Notes: generated by a model from the sequence alone, not told the origin. Shown: positions 1 to 6,533, numbered from the stretch's first letter. The stretch: 10,305 bases of DNA from Burkholderiales bacterium (GCA_020697025.1 JAJFBO010000025.1:1-10305); one strand, 5' to 3'. Program-made: numbers and translations.

Positions 1-642
1 TGTGCCAGCTGGTTTGTAAACTATCGAAAGTCTATGTCAGGTAATAGCATACATAAAATTTTTTATATTCAAATTTGGTTTGCAGCTATTTTAGTTATTA
101 GTATAATTGGGTTAAGTATATTAATTTTTGGCCATAATTCAATTATTGCAATTGGAATAAGCGGCTTATTAATACTGATTATCTTTATTATGTTTATGCA
201 TCAAAATGATTTAACTAAATCTATTATGTACCCAGCATTTGCAATATGTCTGGTATTTGTATTTATGCTATTAATTTATGGGCGTATTTGCAGTAAGTAT
301 GATACGGGTTATCAAGCTGCTCGTTATATCAGTATACAAAAAGAGTCTCTACCAGTAGTTGATTATAATGTGAACTCATTAACTTTAGAGTTTTATACTA
401 AAAATAAATACATAAGGGCGGGTGATGATAGTAAACTACAATTGCAGCAAATGCCCAAACCATATTATGTGTTGTTAAAGAGTGATGATTTAGCTAAATT
501 ACAGAAAATAATTCTGCCAGAAAAGTTATCGATACTTACTAAACTAAATGGAGCGGCAATAGATGTTGTAATGGCTAATTTATTATCTAAAACGCGGTTA
601 AAACAAAAATTAACGTATTATTTAGTAGTAAAAGTAGAGTAA
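1..642 (+). CDS. C-terminal part of an ArnT-like (GT39/PMT family) membrane glycosyltransferase, 5'-truncated by the window edge
   Basis: The frame is open from base 1, so the ATG at 34 is probably an internal Met and the gene starts outside the window. Counting from that Met, three strongly hydrophobic helices lie at about 12-33, 36-57 and 63-85, followed by a soluble domain of about 115 residues. In that domain the stretch around residues 108-126 (LPVVDYNVNSLTLEFYTK) resembles the periplasmic tail of ArnT/PMT-type lipid-linked sugar transferases, where a short strand precedes an 'SLxFY' motif. Such enzymes move a sugar from a polyprenyl phosphate carrier to lipid A or protein on the periplasmic side of the inner membrane. 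The catalytic N-terminal loops are not in view, so substrate cannot be judged. A separate small membrane protein starting at 34 is the alternative, but no good ribosome binding site precedes that ATG. The family call rests on remembered pattern only. Confidence 0.6.
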   Translation, partial: CASWFVNYRKSMSGNSIHKIFYIQIWFAAILVISIIGLSILIFGHNSIIAIGISGLLILIIFIMFMHQNDLTKSIMYPAFAICLVFVFMLLIYGRICSKYDTGYQAARYISIQKESLPVVDYNVNSLTLEFYTKNKYIRAGDDSKLQLQQMPKPYYVLLKSDDLAKLQKIILPEKLSILTKLNGAAIDVVMANLLSKTRLKQKLTYYLVVKVE

Positions 643-669
643 AAAATAATTCAAATTTATAGGAAAAAA

Positions 670-1113
670 ATGAAAAATCCACCACACAATTTTTTTATAA
701 TTTCTGTTATAACTTCAATAAAAAGATGTATTTTGCTATATGGGCTATTTACAATCTTATTATCGTGTGTTTCGATAGTTCATGCAGATGATAAGCATGA
801 AACTAATGTAGAATGCTATGTTAATATACCCGGGACTCATAAAGATGAAACACTACCAAAAGGTATAATTAAAATTACCTGGAGTGTAGAACGGTCAAGG
901 ACTGCAAAAAGTGATGAATTTATAACGACAGTTTTTATAAATAATCAAAATGCAGGAAGTGTAATATATAATACTAAAAACAAGATAAAGTTTAATTCAG
1001 ATGGAAACCTGGATAACTTTACCAATACATTAAATGGTACTATCGGATATAGTATGCATATATTTCTACAGGTGTTTTTCAAAACTTTGTTAATCGATAT
1101 AAACCTTCTATAG
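670..1113 (+). CDS. 5' part of a frameshifted secreted repeat-domain protein (signal peptide and first domain)
   Basis: The ATG follows a good AGGAAA ribosome site at 660-665. The product begins with a basic stretch and a long hydrophobic run (residues about 21-40) ending in VHA, a plausible signal peptidase I site before DD. An LLSC sequence inside the run is a weak lipobox candidate, so a lipoprotein is possible. The exported part holds one Cys (VECYV) and a strand pattern like that of the two domains encoded downstream: an 'IKITWSV' strand, then a hydrophobic strand, then an Asn/Asp-rich turn. After about 1060 this frame yields only a hydrophobic tail and stops at 1111-1113, while frame 3 over the same bases encodes a clean 14-residue repeat. 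The true gene therefore very likely continues in frame 3 to 2138, giving about 489 residues if one base is restored. Function is not recognised. Confidence 0.6.
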   Translation: MKNPPHNFFIISVITSIKRCILLYGLFTILLSCVSIVHADDKHETNVECYVNIPGTHKDETLPKGIIKITWSVERSRTAKSDEFITTVFINNQNAGSVIYNTKNKIKFNSDGNLDNFTNTLNGTIGYSMHIFLQVFFKTLLIDINLL

Positions 1114-1149
1114 GTGTTTTCCAAGACTTTGTTAATCAATATAATCCTT
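1066..1149 (+). repeat. 42-bp direct tandem repeat, two copies
   Basis: Bases 1066-1107 and 1108-1149 match at 37 of 42 positions. In frame 3 the copies read GVFQNFVNRYKPS and GVFQDFVNQYNPS, a 14-residue peptide repeated with conservative changes, followed by a Gln/Glu-rich linker. Forty-two is a multiple of three, so copy-number change would keep the frame. The repeat lies just after the frame break and is the best evidence that frame 3, not frame 1, is coding here. Confidence 0.85.
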
Positions 1150-1181
1150 CTAATGCTTGGCAAGCTGAACCAGAACAGGAA

Positions 1182-2138
1182 ATGGCAGAAAAAAGTGGAA
1201 CGTGTTATGCAAAAGTCTCTGGAATGACGGTTAATCCTGTATTAGTTAAATTCCAGTGGTTGGTTGATCTCAGGAATGGACAGAGGATAATAATCTGGTT
1301 TATAAATGGTGAAAAACTTAAGTGGCGACCATATAGTCCGGGTGATATGAAAGATTTTAAAGGAATATTTGAAATTTTTCAAGAATCTATACCTTATACA
1401 GTTAAAATAAACCGTGACTCTATTCCGGATACAGAGAACTTATTCAAACTTGATTTTCCAGGCAAACATTTCACTGTTATGGATAAAGTTTGTTCAATTA
1501 CATCGATTGATGCCAAAAAGCTATTTAATAAAAACAATGCTTATGAAGATTATTTGTTCAAGGATTATCCGAACAAAGCAGAATATCAAAAAATACGGAA
1601 AGAGTATAAATCATTGGAGAGCGAGCCTAACACTAATATACCAGCTAAATCAGAAGAAATTAAAGAAGATAAACTAAATTACAATGAAATAGAGGGTTGG
1701 TGTTATGGCAAAGTTCCAAAGGATTTTATGCCTACTGGTTTATTGACTAATCCGTATATTCAATTTCACTGGACAATAGGTCTAAATAAGCTTAATAAAC
1801 CCGTTAATATAATGTGGAACATAAATGATACAACAACTTATAATCGAGAATATAATGAAGATGCAATGAAAATTTTTGAGGGTAAATTTAAAAACTTTGA
1901 CTATAATGTAGAGATAAATAGAAGTGCTGTAGATATAAAAGGTTTCTTTAAGGTGGCTTTTACAGACAAAACAAGCAATAATGAAATCCTTATTTTACCG
2001 CTATCTTGTAAAATTACCAATAAAGACCTCGCCTCTGATATGGCTACGGCATATTCTTACAAGTATTATCCACCAGGTTCAAAAATTTTTACAGAAGATT
2101 CGCTTGAATATTTAAAAGCCCAATTTCATAAAAAATAA
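1182..2138 (+). CDS. 3' part of the same frameshifted protein: two homologous Cys-paired domains, function unknown
   Basis: This frame is open from 1053 to 2138; 1182 is just its first ATG. That ATG has purines directly against it and no properly spaced ribosome site, and the part on its own lacks a signal peptide, so I read it as the continuation of the gene starting at 670. It contains two copies of one domain. Copy 1 (about 1194-1540) and copy 2 (about 1686-2060) each start with a Cys-Tyr strand (GTCYAKV, GWCYGKV). Each continues with 'VKFQW' or 'IQFHW', a Trp strand ('IIIWFINGE', 'VNIMWNIND') and 'YTVKINR' or 'YNVEINR', and ends with a second Cys (VCSIT, SCKIT). The paired cysteines suggest one disulfide per domain after export. 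A charged linker separates the copies at about 1560-1680. I do not recognise the family. The queuosine transporter gene begins 24 bases after the stop. Confidence 0.6.
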   Translation: MAEKSGTCYAKVSGMTVNPVLVKFQWLVDLRNGQRIIIWFINGEKLKWRPYSPGDMKDFKGIFEIFQESIPYTVKINRDSIPDTENLFKLDFPGKHFTVMDKVCSITSIDAKKLFNKNNAYEDYLFKDYPNKAEYQKIRKEYKSLESEPNTNIPAKSEEIKEDKLNYNEIEGWCYGKVPKDFMPTGLLTNPYIQFHWTIGLNKLNKPVNIMWNINDTTTYNREYNEDAMKIFEGKFKNFDYNVEINRSAVDIKGFFKVAFTDKTSNNEILILPLSCKITNKDLASDMATAYSYKYYPPGSKIFTEDSLEYLKAQFHKK

Positions 2139-2162
2139 ATTTTATAGAAAATATTGAAAATA

Positions 2163-2708
2163 ATGAAAACCCAAAATCCAATAATATTTATAGTTTTTGT
2201 ACTATTTTTAGCCATGATCCCTGCGGCAAATTATAGCTTATTACACTTTGGCACTTTATGCCCACCTGGCGGGCCATGCATAATTCCGGTGTGGTTTTAT
2301 CCGCTCATTTACGCACCATCTGGCGTATTATTTGCCGGTATTGCTTTTATCCTGCGGGATATTTTACAGCGCCTGGCAGGTTTATGGTTATCCATAATTG
2401 CTGTGGTTTTAGGTACGGTTATAAGTTATATTTATGTCAATCCGGAATTGGCTATTGCCGGTAGTTTGGCTTACTTTCTATCTGAAATTACTGATACTAT
2501 TATATATAGTTCATTACAAAAATATAATCTGGTTTTAGCAATATTCATTTCATCATGTGCTGGATTGGTAGTTGATTCAGTAGTTTTTTTACATATGGCA
2601 TTTCATAGTTATCAGTTTCTTCTGGGTCAGATTATTGGTAAATTATTAATAGTAACATTATGTATCCCACTTATTTGGCTTAGTCGTAAAATTATAAAGT
2701 CATTTTAA
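2163..2708 (+). CDS. yhhQ: VUT-family (YhhQ-like) queuosine precursor transporter
   Basis: This is a small, very hydrophobic protein of about 181 residues with roughly six membrane helices. It shows features of the VUT/COG1738 family: an Asn after the first helix (AANYSLL), a Phe-Tyr-Pro entry to the second helix, an acidic-aromatic 'ILRDIL' turn, and 'FLSEITDTIIY' in a middle helix. Known members import the Q precursors preQ0 and preQ1 across the inner membrane. It sits directly upstream of queF, queC, queD and queE, which strongly supports that role. It is shorter than E. coli YhhQ, with short loops. I chose the ATG at 2163; a TTG at 2154 in the same frame would add three residues, and neither start has a strong ribosome site. 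The substrate (preQ0, preQ1 or queuine) cannot be told from sequence. Confidence 0.8.
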   Translation: MKTQNPIIFIVFVLFLAMIPAANYSLLHFGTLCPPGGPCIIPVWFYPLIYAPSGVLFAGIAFILRDILQRLAGLWLSIIAVVLGTVISYIYVNPELAIAGSLAYFLSEITDTIIYSSLQKYNLVLAIFISSCAGLVVDSVVFLHMAFHSYQFLLGQIIGKLLIVTLCIPLIWLSRKIIKSF

Positions 2709-2757
2709 TACTTATTTTGTGTAAAAAAACGTTTTTAAATAGTTGTTAGAGGTTTTT

Positions 2758-3573
2758 ATGTTAGAGCAAAGCCAGCTAGGCAAATCAAGCGAGTATAAGT
2801 CAGCATATGATCCACAGCTGTTATTTCCGTTTCCACGGGAAGTTAAACGTGCTGAATTAGGAATAGATGATAAAAATCCTGGATTTTATGGTGTAGATAT
2901 CTGGACTCATTATGAAATATCGTGGTTAAACCAGGTGGGTAAACCATGTATTGCTATTGGAGAAATAATTTATCCAGCGAGCACACCTAATATAATTGAG
3001 TCTAAATCATTGAAGCTTTACTTTAACAGTTTTAATGGTACTAAATTTGCAAGTAGCAGTGAAGTAGTTGAAACTGTAATAAGGGATTTAAGCAATGCTG
3101 TCGGAGATAAAGTAGAATTTAGACTACTTCCGGCAGATAATCAGGGCAGTATATACAAATTTGATGGTGTTTGCCTGGATAACTTGGATGTTTACTGTGA
3201 TACTTATACACCTAACCCGGATTACTTGACAACCTGTAATAGCATAGTTACTGAAGAATTATATACTAACTTACTGAAATCTAACTGTATGATGACCCTG
3301 CAGCCTGATTGGGCAAGTGTTTATATTAAATATACTGGCGCCCGGATAGAGCATGCCGGATTGCTAAAGTATATTATTTCGCTACGTGATAATAATGAGT
3401 TCCATGAACAATGTGTAGAGCGTATTTTTCATGATATTATGATAAAATGTAAGCCTGGATCATTGTCGGTCTATGCCCGTTATACCAGGCGTGGAGGATT
3501 GGATATTAATCCTTTTCGTACTACCCAAAAATACTTTACAGTGCCTGAAAATAGTCGCTTAATGCGCCAATAG
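2758..3573 (+). CDS. queF: NADPH-dependent 7-cyano-7-deazaguanine reductase (preQ0 reductase)
   Basis: QueF reduces the nitrile of preQ0 to the aminomethyl group of preQ1 in the cytoplasm, using two NADPH. The protein of 271 residues matches the long, two-domain (E. coli-like, about 280 residue) form. The N-terminal 'LGKSSEY...LLFPFPRE' block and 'GVDIWTHYEISWLN' lead into 'ESKSLKLYFNSFNGT', the family's QueF signature carrying substrate and NADPH contacts. The catalytic Cys is C177 in LKSNC, with the conserved Asp seven residues on (D184, QPDW). The C-terminal 'YTRRGGLDINPFRT' is also typical. I chose the ATG at 2758 because AGAGG lies at 2748-2752 with five bases of spacing; an in-frame TTG at 2743 lies upstream of that site. 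The next gene's ribosome site overlaps this gene's stop codon. Confidence 0.96.
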   Translation: MLEQSQLGKSSEYKSAYDPQLLFPFPREVKRAELGIDDKNPGFYGVDIWTHYEISWLNQVGKPCIAIGEIIYPASTPNIIESKSLKLYFNSFNGTKFASSSEVVETVIRDLSNAVGDKVEFRLLPADNQGSIYKFDGVCLDNLDVYCDTYTPNPDYLTTCNSIVTEELYTNLLKSNCMMTLQPDWASVYIKYTGARIEHAGLLKYIISLRDNNEFHEQCVERIFHDIMIKCKPGSLSVYARYTRRGGLDINPFRTTQKYFTVPENSRLMRQ

Positions 3574-3583
3574 GAGACCTAAA

Positions 3584-4261
3584 ATAAAAGCTGTATTAAT
3601 TTTATCCGGAGGTGTAGATAGTTCTACATTGGGTTATTGGCTTAAAAAAAATGGCTATCCTGAGCTAATTTGCGTTTCATTTAATTATGGACAAAAGCAA
3701 GTTATTGAACTTAAGTCTGCCAGGGCAATTGCAAACAAACTAAATGCTGTACAACAAATACTGGATATACAATTTATTAAAGATATACTCATGCGTTCAA
3801 ATTCAAGTTTAACCAATCCAAAAATTGATGTACCCCATGGTATATATACTAAAGATAATATGCAATCTACTGTCGTACCAAACCGCAATTCAATGTTATT
3901 AACTATAGCCTGGACTATTGCCTGTACCAAAAATGCTGATGTACTGGCTTATGGAGCACATTCCGGGGATCATTATATCTATCCTGATACCCGTCCTGAA
4001 TATTTAGAAGCCATAAATTTATCTCTGCGCTTGGGAAGCGCTGATTCACGCAAAGATAACCTGAATCTGATAGCACCATTCATTAACTGGAACAAAGCAG
4101 CAATTATACAAGAGGGGGCGCGGCTTAATGTGCCATTTGACTTAACCTGGACCTGTTATGAGGGTGGTGAAATTCAATGCGGTTTATGTGGTGCGTGCAG
4201 TGAACGTAAAACAGCATTTGCTTTAGCCAAAATTTCTGATCCAACAATTTATAAAGATTAA
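3584..4261 (+). CDS. queC: 7-cyano-7-deazaguanine synthase with an apparent ATA start codon
   Basis: QueC converts 7-carboxy-7-deazaguanine to preQ0 with ammonia and ATP. The PP-loop SGGVDSS lies at residues 8-14 and the zinc-binding cysteines are C191, C199, C202 and C205 (CYEGG...CGLCGAC), as in the family. At 225 residues it matches the usual length (E. coli about 231). No ATG, GTG or TTG exists in frame between the upstream stop (3560-3562) and the PP-loop; the first ATG, at 3629, would remove the ATP-binding loop. ATA at 3584 follows an AGGAG site (3572-3576) by seven bases and gives the expected (M)KAVLILSGG N-terminus. ATA therefore either acts as a rare start or is an altered ATG. The ribosome site overlaps the queF stop (3571-3573), so translation is probably coupled. 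queD starts two bases after the stop. Confidence 0.93.
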   Translation: MKAVLILSGGVDSSTLGYWLKKNGYPELICVSFNYGQKQVIELKSARAIANKLNAVQQILDIQFIKDILMRSNSSLTNPKIDVPHGIYTKDNMQSTVVPNRNSMLLTIAWTIACTKNADVLAYGAHSGDHYIYPDTRPEYLEAINLSLRLGSADSRKDNLNLIAPFINWNKAAIIQEGARLNVPFDLTWTCYEGGEIQCGLCGACSERKTAFALAKISDPTIYKD

Positions 4262-4263
4262 GT

Positions 4264-4686
4264 ATGCCTAAATTTAGCGCTGTGCGAAAGCATGAAATTC
4301 AGACAGGACATCGGGTTTATGGACATGAAGGCCAATGCGGCAACTTGCATGGGCATAGCTATGTATTTGATATCTATTGTTTGGCTAATAGTTTAGACAA
4401 TCTTGGTATGGTTATTGATTTTAGTGTTATTAAAAACACTATATGCAATTGGCTTGATGATAATTATGATCATCGTATGTTATTATGGAAAGATGATCCA
4501 TTAGCCAAAGAATTAGTTTGCCTGGATCCATCGGTAGTAATAGTTCCATATAATCCCACCGCAGAGAATATTGCTCATTATATATTAACTATTGTTGCGC
4601 CACAAGTATTACACAATATAAATGTTAAAGTTACCAAGGTAGTTATTAAAGAAACAGCCAGATGTAGTGCCAGTTGTGAGTTATAA
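4264..4686 (+). CDS. queD: 6-carboxy-5,6,7,8-tetrahydropterin synthase
   Basis: QueD is a zinc enzyme that converts 7,8-dihydroneopterin triphosphate to 6-carboxy-tetrahydropterin, the first committed step of queuosine and 7-deazapurine synthesis. The zinc histidines are H16, H29 and H31 (GH...NLHGH), the catalytic Cys is C25 in EGQCGN, the Asp-His pair is D69-H70 in NYDHRML, and the substrate-binding Glu is E130 in IKETA. The C25 and xHGHxY context separates it from eukaryotic-type PTPS. The length of 140 residues is normal for the QueD branch of the family. It lies two bases after queC and eleven before queE, within one transcript; its own ribosome site is weak, which fits translational coupling to queC. 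Confidence 0.95.
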   Translation: MPKFSAVRKHEIQTGHRVYGHEGQCGNLHGHSYVFDIYCLANSLDNLGMVIDFSVIKNTICNWLDDNYDHRMLLWKDDPLAKELVCLDPSVVIVPYNPTAENIAHYILTIVAPQVLHNINVKVTKVVIKETARCSASCEL

Positions 4687-4697
4687 TTTATAAATCT

Positions 4698-5381
4698 ATG
4701 CAGTCAAATCTACAATACCCGGTAAATGAAATTTTTGCCACAATCCAGGGTGAAGCAACTTTTGCAGGTACGCCAAGCATATTTATCCGCTTACAGGGCT
4801 GTGATGTAGGCTGTTCCTGGTGTGACACTAAACATAGCTGGAATACTCATCAGATTAATCAAATTGATTGGGGTAATATACCTGGGAAAACTTCAGATAA
4901 AAATAGCTGGGCATATGCAACAATTGGGCAAATCAAAAAATATATGCAAACAAATTACACGCAAATTAAACATGTAGTAATTACTGGTGGCGAGCCGGCT
5001 ATTTATGATTTATCTTTATTATGCCTGATGCTTGAGGAAATGGGCAAAAATGTCCAAATTGAAACCAGTGGTACTTCCATACTCAAAATCACACCAGATG
5101 CCTGGGTAACCTTATCACCAAAAATTGATATGCCAGGAGGCAAACTGGTACTTAGTGAATGCGTAATCCGGGCAAATGAAATTAAGATGCCAATTGGCAA
5201 GATGGCGGATATTGAAAAATTAAAACTTTTTTTAGCCAATAACCTAATACCAGAAAATGTTACGGTTTGGTTACAGCCGCTATCACAAAATTCGGGAGCA
5301 ACAAAAATATGCATCGAACAGGCGTTATTGAATAATTGGCGTTTGAGCTTGCAAACTCATAAGTTTATTAATATCCGTTAG
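4698..5381 (+). CDS. queE: 7-carboxy-7-deazaguanine synthase (radical SAM)
   Basis: QueE is a radical-SAM enzyme that contracts 6-carboxy-tetrahydropterin to 7-carboxy-7-deazaguanine. The iron-sulfur cysteines form CxxxCxxC at C35, C39 and C42 (GCDVGCSWCDT), followed by the family's 'DTKHSW'. The SAM-contacting GGEP is at 97-100. The N-terminal 'EIFATIQGE' and 'GTPSIFIRLQGC' and the C-terminal 'VTVWLQPLSQN' are typical. The length of 227 residues is close to the E. coli form (223). The ATG at 4698 has no clear ribosome site, but the protein start fits the family. It is the last gene of the queuosine set; about 285 non-coding bases follow, with no obvious intrinsic terminator directly after the stop. 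Confidence 0.95.
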   Translation: MQSNLQYPVNEIFATIQGEATFAGTPSIFIRLQGCDVGCSWCDTKHSWNTHQINQIDWGNIPGKTSDKNSWAYATIGQIKKYMQTNYTQIKHVVITGGEPAIYDLSLLCLMLEEMGKNVQIETSGTSILKITPDAWVTLSPKIDMPGGKLVLSECVIRANEIKMPIGKMADIEKLKLFLANNLIPENVTVWLQPLSQNSGATKICIEQALLNNWRLSLQTHKFINIR

Positions 5382-5666
5382 CCAATAAAAGTATTAAACA
5401 GTTCAACTATTTTTTACTAGAATATAATAACTTGATTACATAAGATAACATTTTAAAAACCTATTTAGGCTTCTTAATAAGTTATCCTTGTATAGCCTAC
5501 TATCAAGTGGGCTGCAAAAATTCCAAAATTTGCATTTCATACCTAAATCCGTGTTAATACGGAATTTCGGTATTGCTATTATTTGACGGAAATGATAATA
5601 TAGAACTTGCATAGCAATAGTCAAAAAATATTTTTGATAAATTATATTATTTTAAGGAAATATTCA
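5382..5666. other. Intergenic region with several inverted repeats, no convincing gene
   Basis: No credible coding frame is present on either strand. AGCCTAC (5494-5500) can pair with GTGGGCT (5507-5513) through one G-U, and AGCCTA (5494-5499) can instead pair with TAGGCT (5466-5471), so two hairpins would compete. A short hairpin TCCGT/ACGGA lies at 5548-5563. A perfect 9-base inverted repeat (5571-5579 with 5611-5619) encloses a promoter-like stretch. None of the hairpins is followed by a clear T-run, so they look like leader or operator structure rather than a queE terminator. Confidence 0.45.
5571..5619 (+). promoter_or_regulatory. Possible promoter/operator for the secreted protein gene
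   Basis: TATTGCTAT at 5571-5579 is the exact inverted repeat of ATAGCAATA at 5611-5619. Between them lie a TTGACG hexamer (5583-5588) and an AT-rich GATAATATAG stretch (5594-5603). A -35/-10 pair can be drawn as TTGCTA (5573-5578) and TAATAT (5596-5601) with 17 bases of spacing, but each matches consensus at only four of six positions. The inverted repeat could bind a regulator. The gene starts 48 bases downstream. Confidence 0.3.
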
Positions 5667-6227
5667 ATGAAAGTAAAATTTAATTTTTTTAAATTAAGCA
5701 AGATATTACAGGGTATGATAATAGCTACTAGTATATTATTACATCTTAATCTGGCATATGCAGCAGATTGGAATATTAACTGGCAAGTACAAAACCTTTC
5801 AGGTGAAAGTATTAGTAATTTAACTGCTGAAATGTGTGGTGGAGGAGACTGTAATATAATCCATGTTGATAAATTAGATCATGAGCAACCTAGTAAAGTA
5901 TCAAAGGGTGGTTATTCTTGGAGTACTACAAATGTTTGGTCGCTTAAATTTGTTAGAAATGGAAGGTGGTATGTTGTTGGGTCTAAGAGAGACATACCTA
6001 TGGAATTTGGCCAGTGGAAACATGAAGGGGTACAGCAATATGCAAAATGTTCTATCACTTCTGGTGATGTAGATACAGGTAGACCCGCATTGGTTATTAT
6101 TTATCCTGCGAATAATCTACATCGATACGGTCGTATTGCAATAATTCCGCCAGACTCAGGCGCCTGTTTTAATGATGATAATGTTAATAGTCAGTTTGCA
6201 ATTGTCCCATTAGGTGAATTTTACTAA
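5667..6227 (+). CDS. Secreted four-cysteine protein, function unknown
   Basis: I chose the ATG at 5667 because AAGGAA (5654-5659) precedes it at good spacing and the protein then begins with a classic Sec signal: a Lys-rich start, a hydrophobic run at about residues 16-28 and a cut after LAYA. An ATG 20 codons upstream has no ribosome site and would bury the signal. The mature part has about 155 residues with four cysteines (two in MCGGGDC, one in AKCS, one in GACF), enough for two disulfides. It is rich in Trp and Tyr, and strand-like segments such as 'WSLKFVRNGRWYVVG' and 'RIAIIPP' suggest a compact beta fold. I recognise no family or catalytic motif. It stands alone between the queuosine genes and the convergent tol genes, apparently with its own promoter, and ends at the terminator near 6443. 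Confidence 0.8.
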   Translation: MKVKFNFFKLSKILQGMIIATSILLHLNLAYAADWNINWQVQNLSGESISNLTAEMCGGGDCNIIHVDKLDHEQPSKVSKGGYSWSTTNVWSLKFVRNGRWYVVGSKRDIPMEFGQWKHEGVQQYAKCSITSGDVDTGRPALVIIYPANNLHRYGRIAIIPPDSGACFNDDNVNSQFAIVPLGEFY

Positions 6228-6429
6228 TTTAGCGAATAATATTTAAGGTTATTATTTGATGAAATATTCAAATGTTCTAAGCATTTGGAAAAAGAGAGAA
6301 ACTATTATTTTTAAAATATAAGAGTTATTCTATAAACGCTAATAGCATTTGAGAGTTTGATAAAATATAAATCTATTATTTGTTTAATTTTAGTATTTGG
6401 TTTTTGAAAATTAGATATAGAAAACATAT

Positions 6430-6457
6430 AAAATCCCCAATTTTTATTGGGGATTTT
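6430..6457. terminator. Bidirectional Rho-independent terminator
   Basis: A perfect 11-base-pair stem, AAAATCCCCAA (6430-6440) with TTGGGGATTTT (6447-6457), has a six-base loop (6441-6446). It has four G-C pairs at its core and A/T-rich arms that supply a T-run on both strands. It lies between the secreted-protein gene (plus strand) and tolB (minus strand), which converge, so it probably ends both transcripts. Confidence 0.9.
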
Positions 6458-6507
6458 ATTGTTAATAATGATAATTATAATCTAGCAAATATTTAAAAAT
6501 GTTAAAT

Positions 6508-6523
6508 TAGTAAGTACTTACTA
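6508..6523. repeat. Perfect 16-base palindrome just beyond the tolB stop
   Basis: TAGTAAGTACTTACTA reads the same on both strands and begins ten bases past the tolB stop codon. As RNA it would make only a weak A-U-rich hairpin (six pairs around GUAC), so it is at best an auxiliary end-of-transcript structure. A site for a dimeric DNA-binding protein is the other option. Confidence 0.5.
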
Positions 6524-6533
6524 TAATAGGATG

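Larger units (their letters stand above)
6228..6533. other. 306-base AT-rich intergenic region between convergent genes
   Basis: Apart from a strong bidirectional terminator (6430-6457) and a 16-base palindrome (6508-6523), I see nothing functional. The longest start-to-stop frame noticed, from an ATG at 6259, is only about 20 codons and has no ribosome site. No tRNA-like or repeat-array structure is visible. Confidence 0.6.

Noticed and set aside
1060..1085. Programmed -1 ribosomal frameshift
   Set aside because: No canonical X XXY YYZ heptamer in the zero frame and no clear downstream pseudoknot; loss of one T fits the peptide repeat better.
1182..2138. ATG at 1182 as a genuine independent start
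   Set aside because: There is no properly spaced ribosome site and no signal peptide, and frame 3 upstream of it encodes the tandem peptide, so it is an internal Met of a frameshifted gene.
2100..2757. preQ1 riboswitch in front of the transporter or queF
   Set aside because: No C-rich aptamer segment or pseudoknot pattern was found; the 24- and 49-base gaps are AT-rich and only the second holds a short AAAAACGTTTTT palindrome (2725-2736).
3629..4261. queC starting at the ATG at 3629
   Set aside because: This would delete the SGGVDSS PP-loop required for ATP binding.
5436..5624. 62-codon minus-strand frame in the queE downstream gap
   Set aside because: It has no ribosome site, no recognisable product, and spans the inverted repeats.
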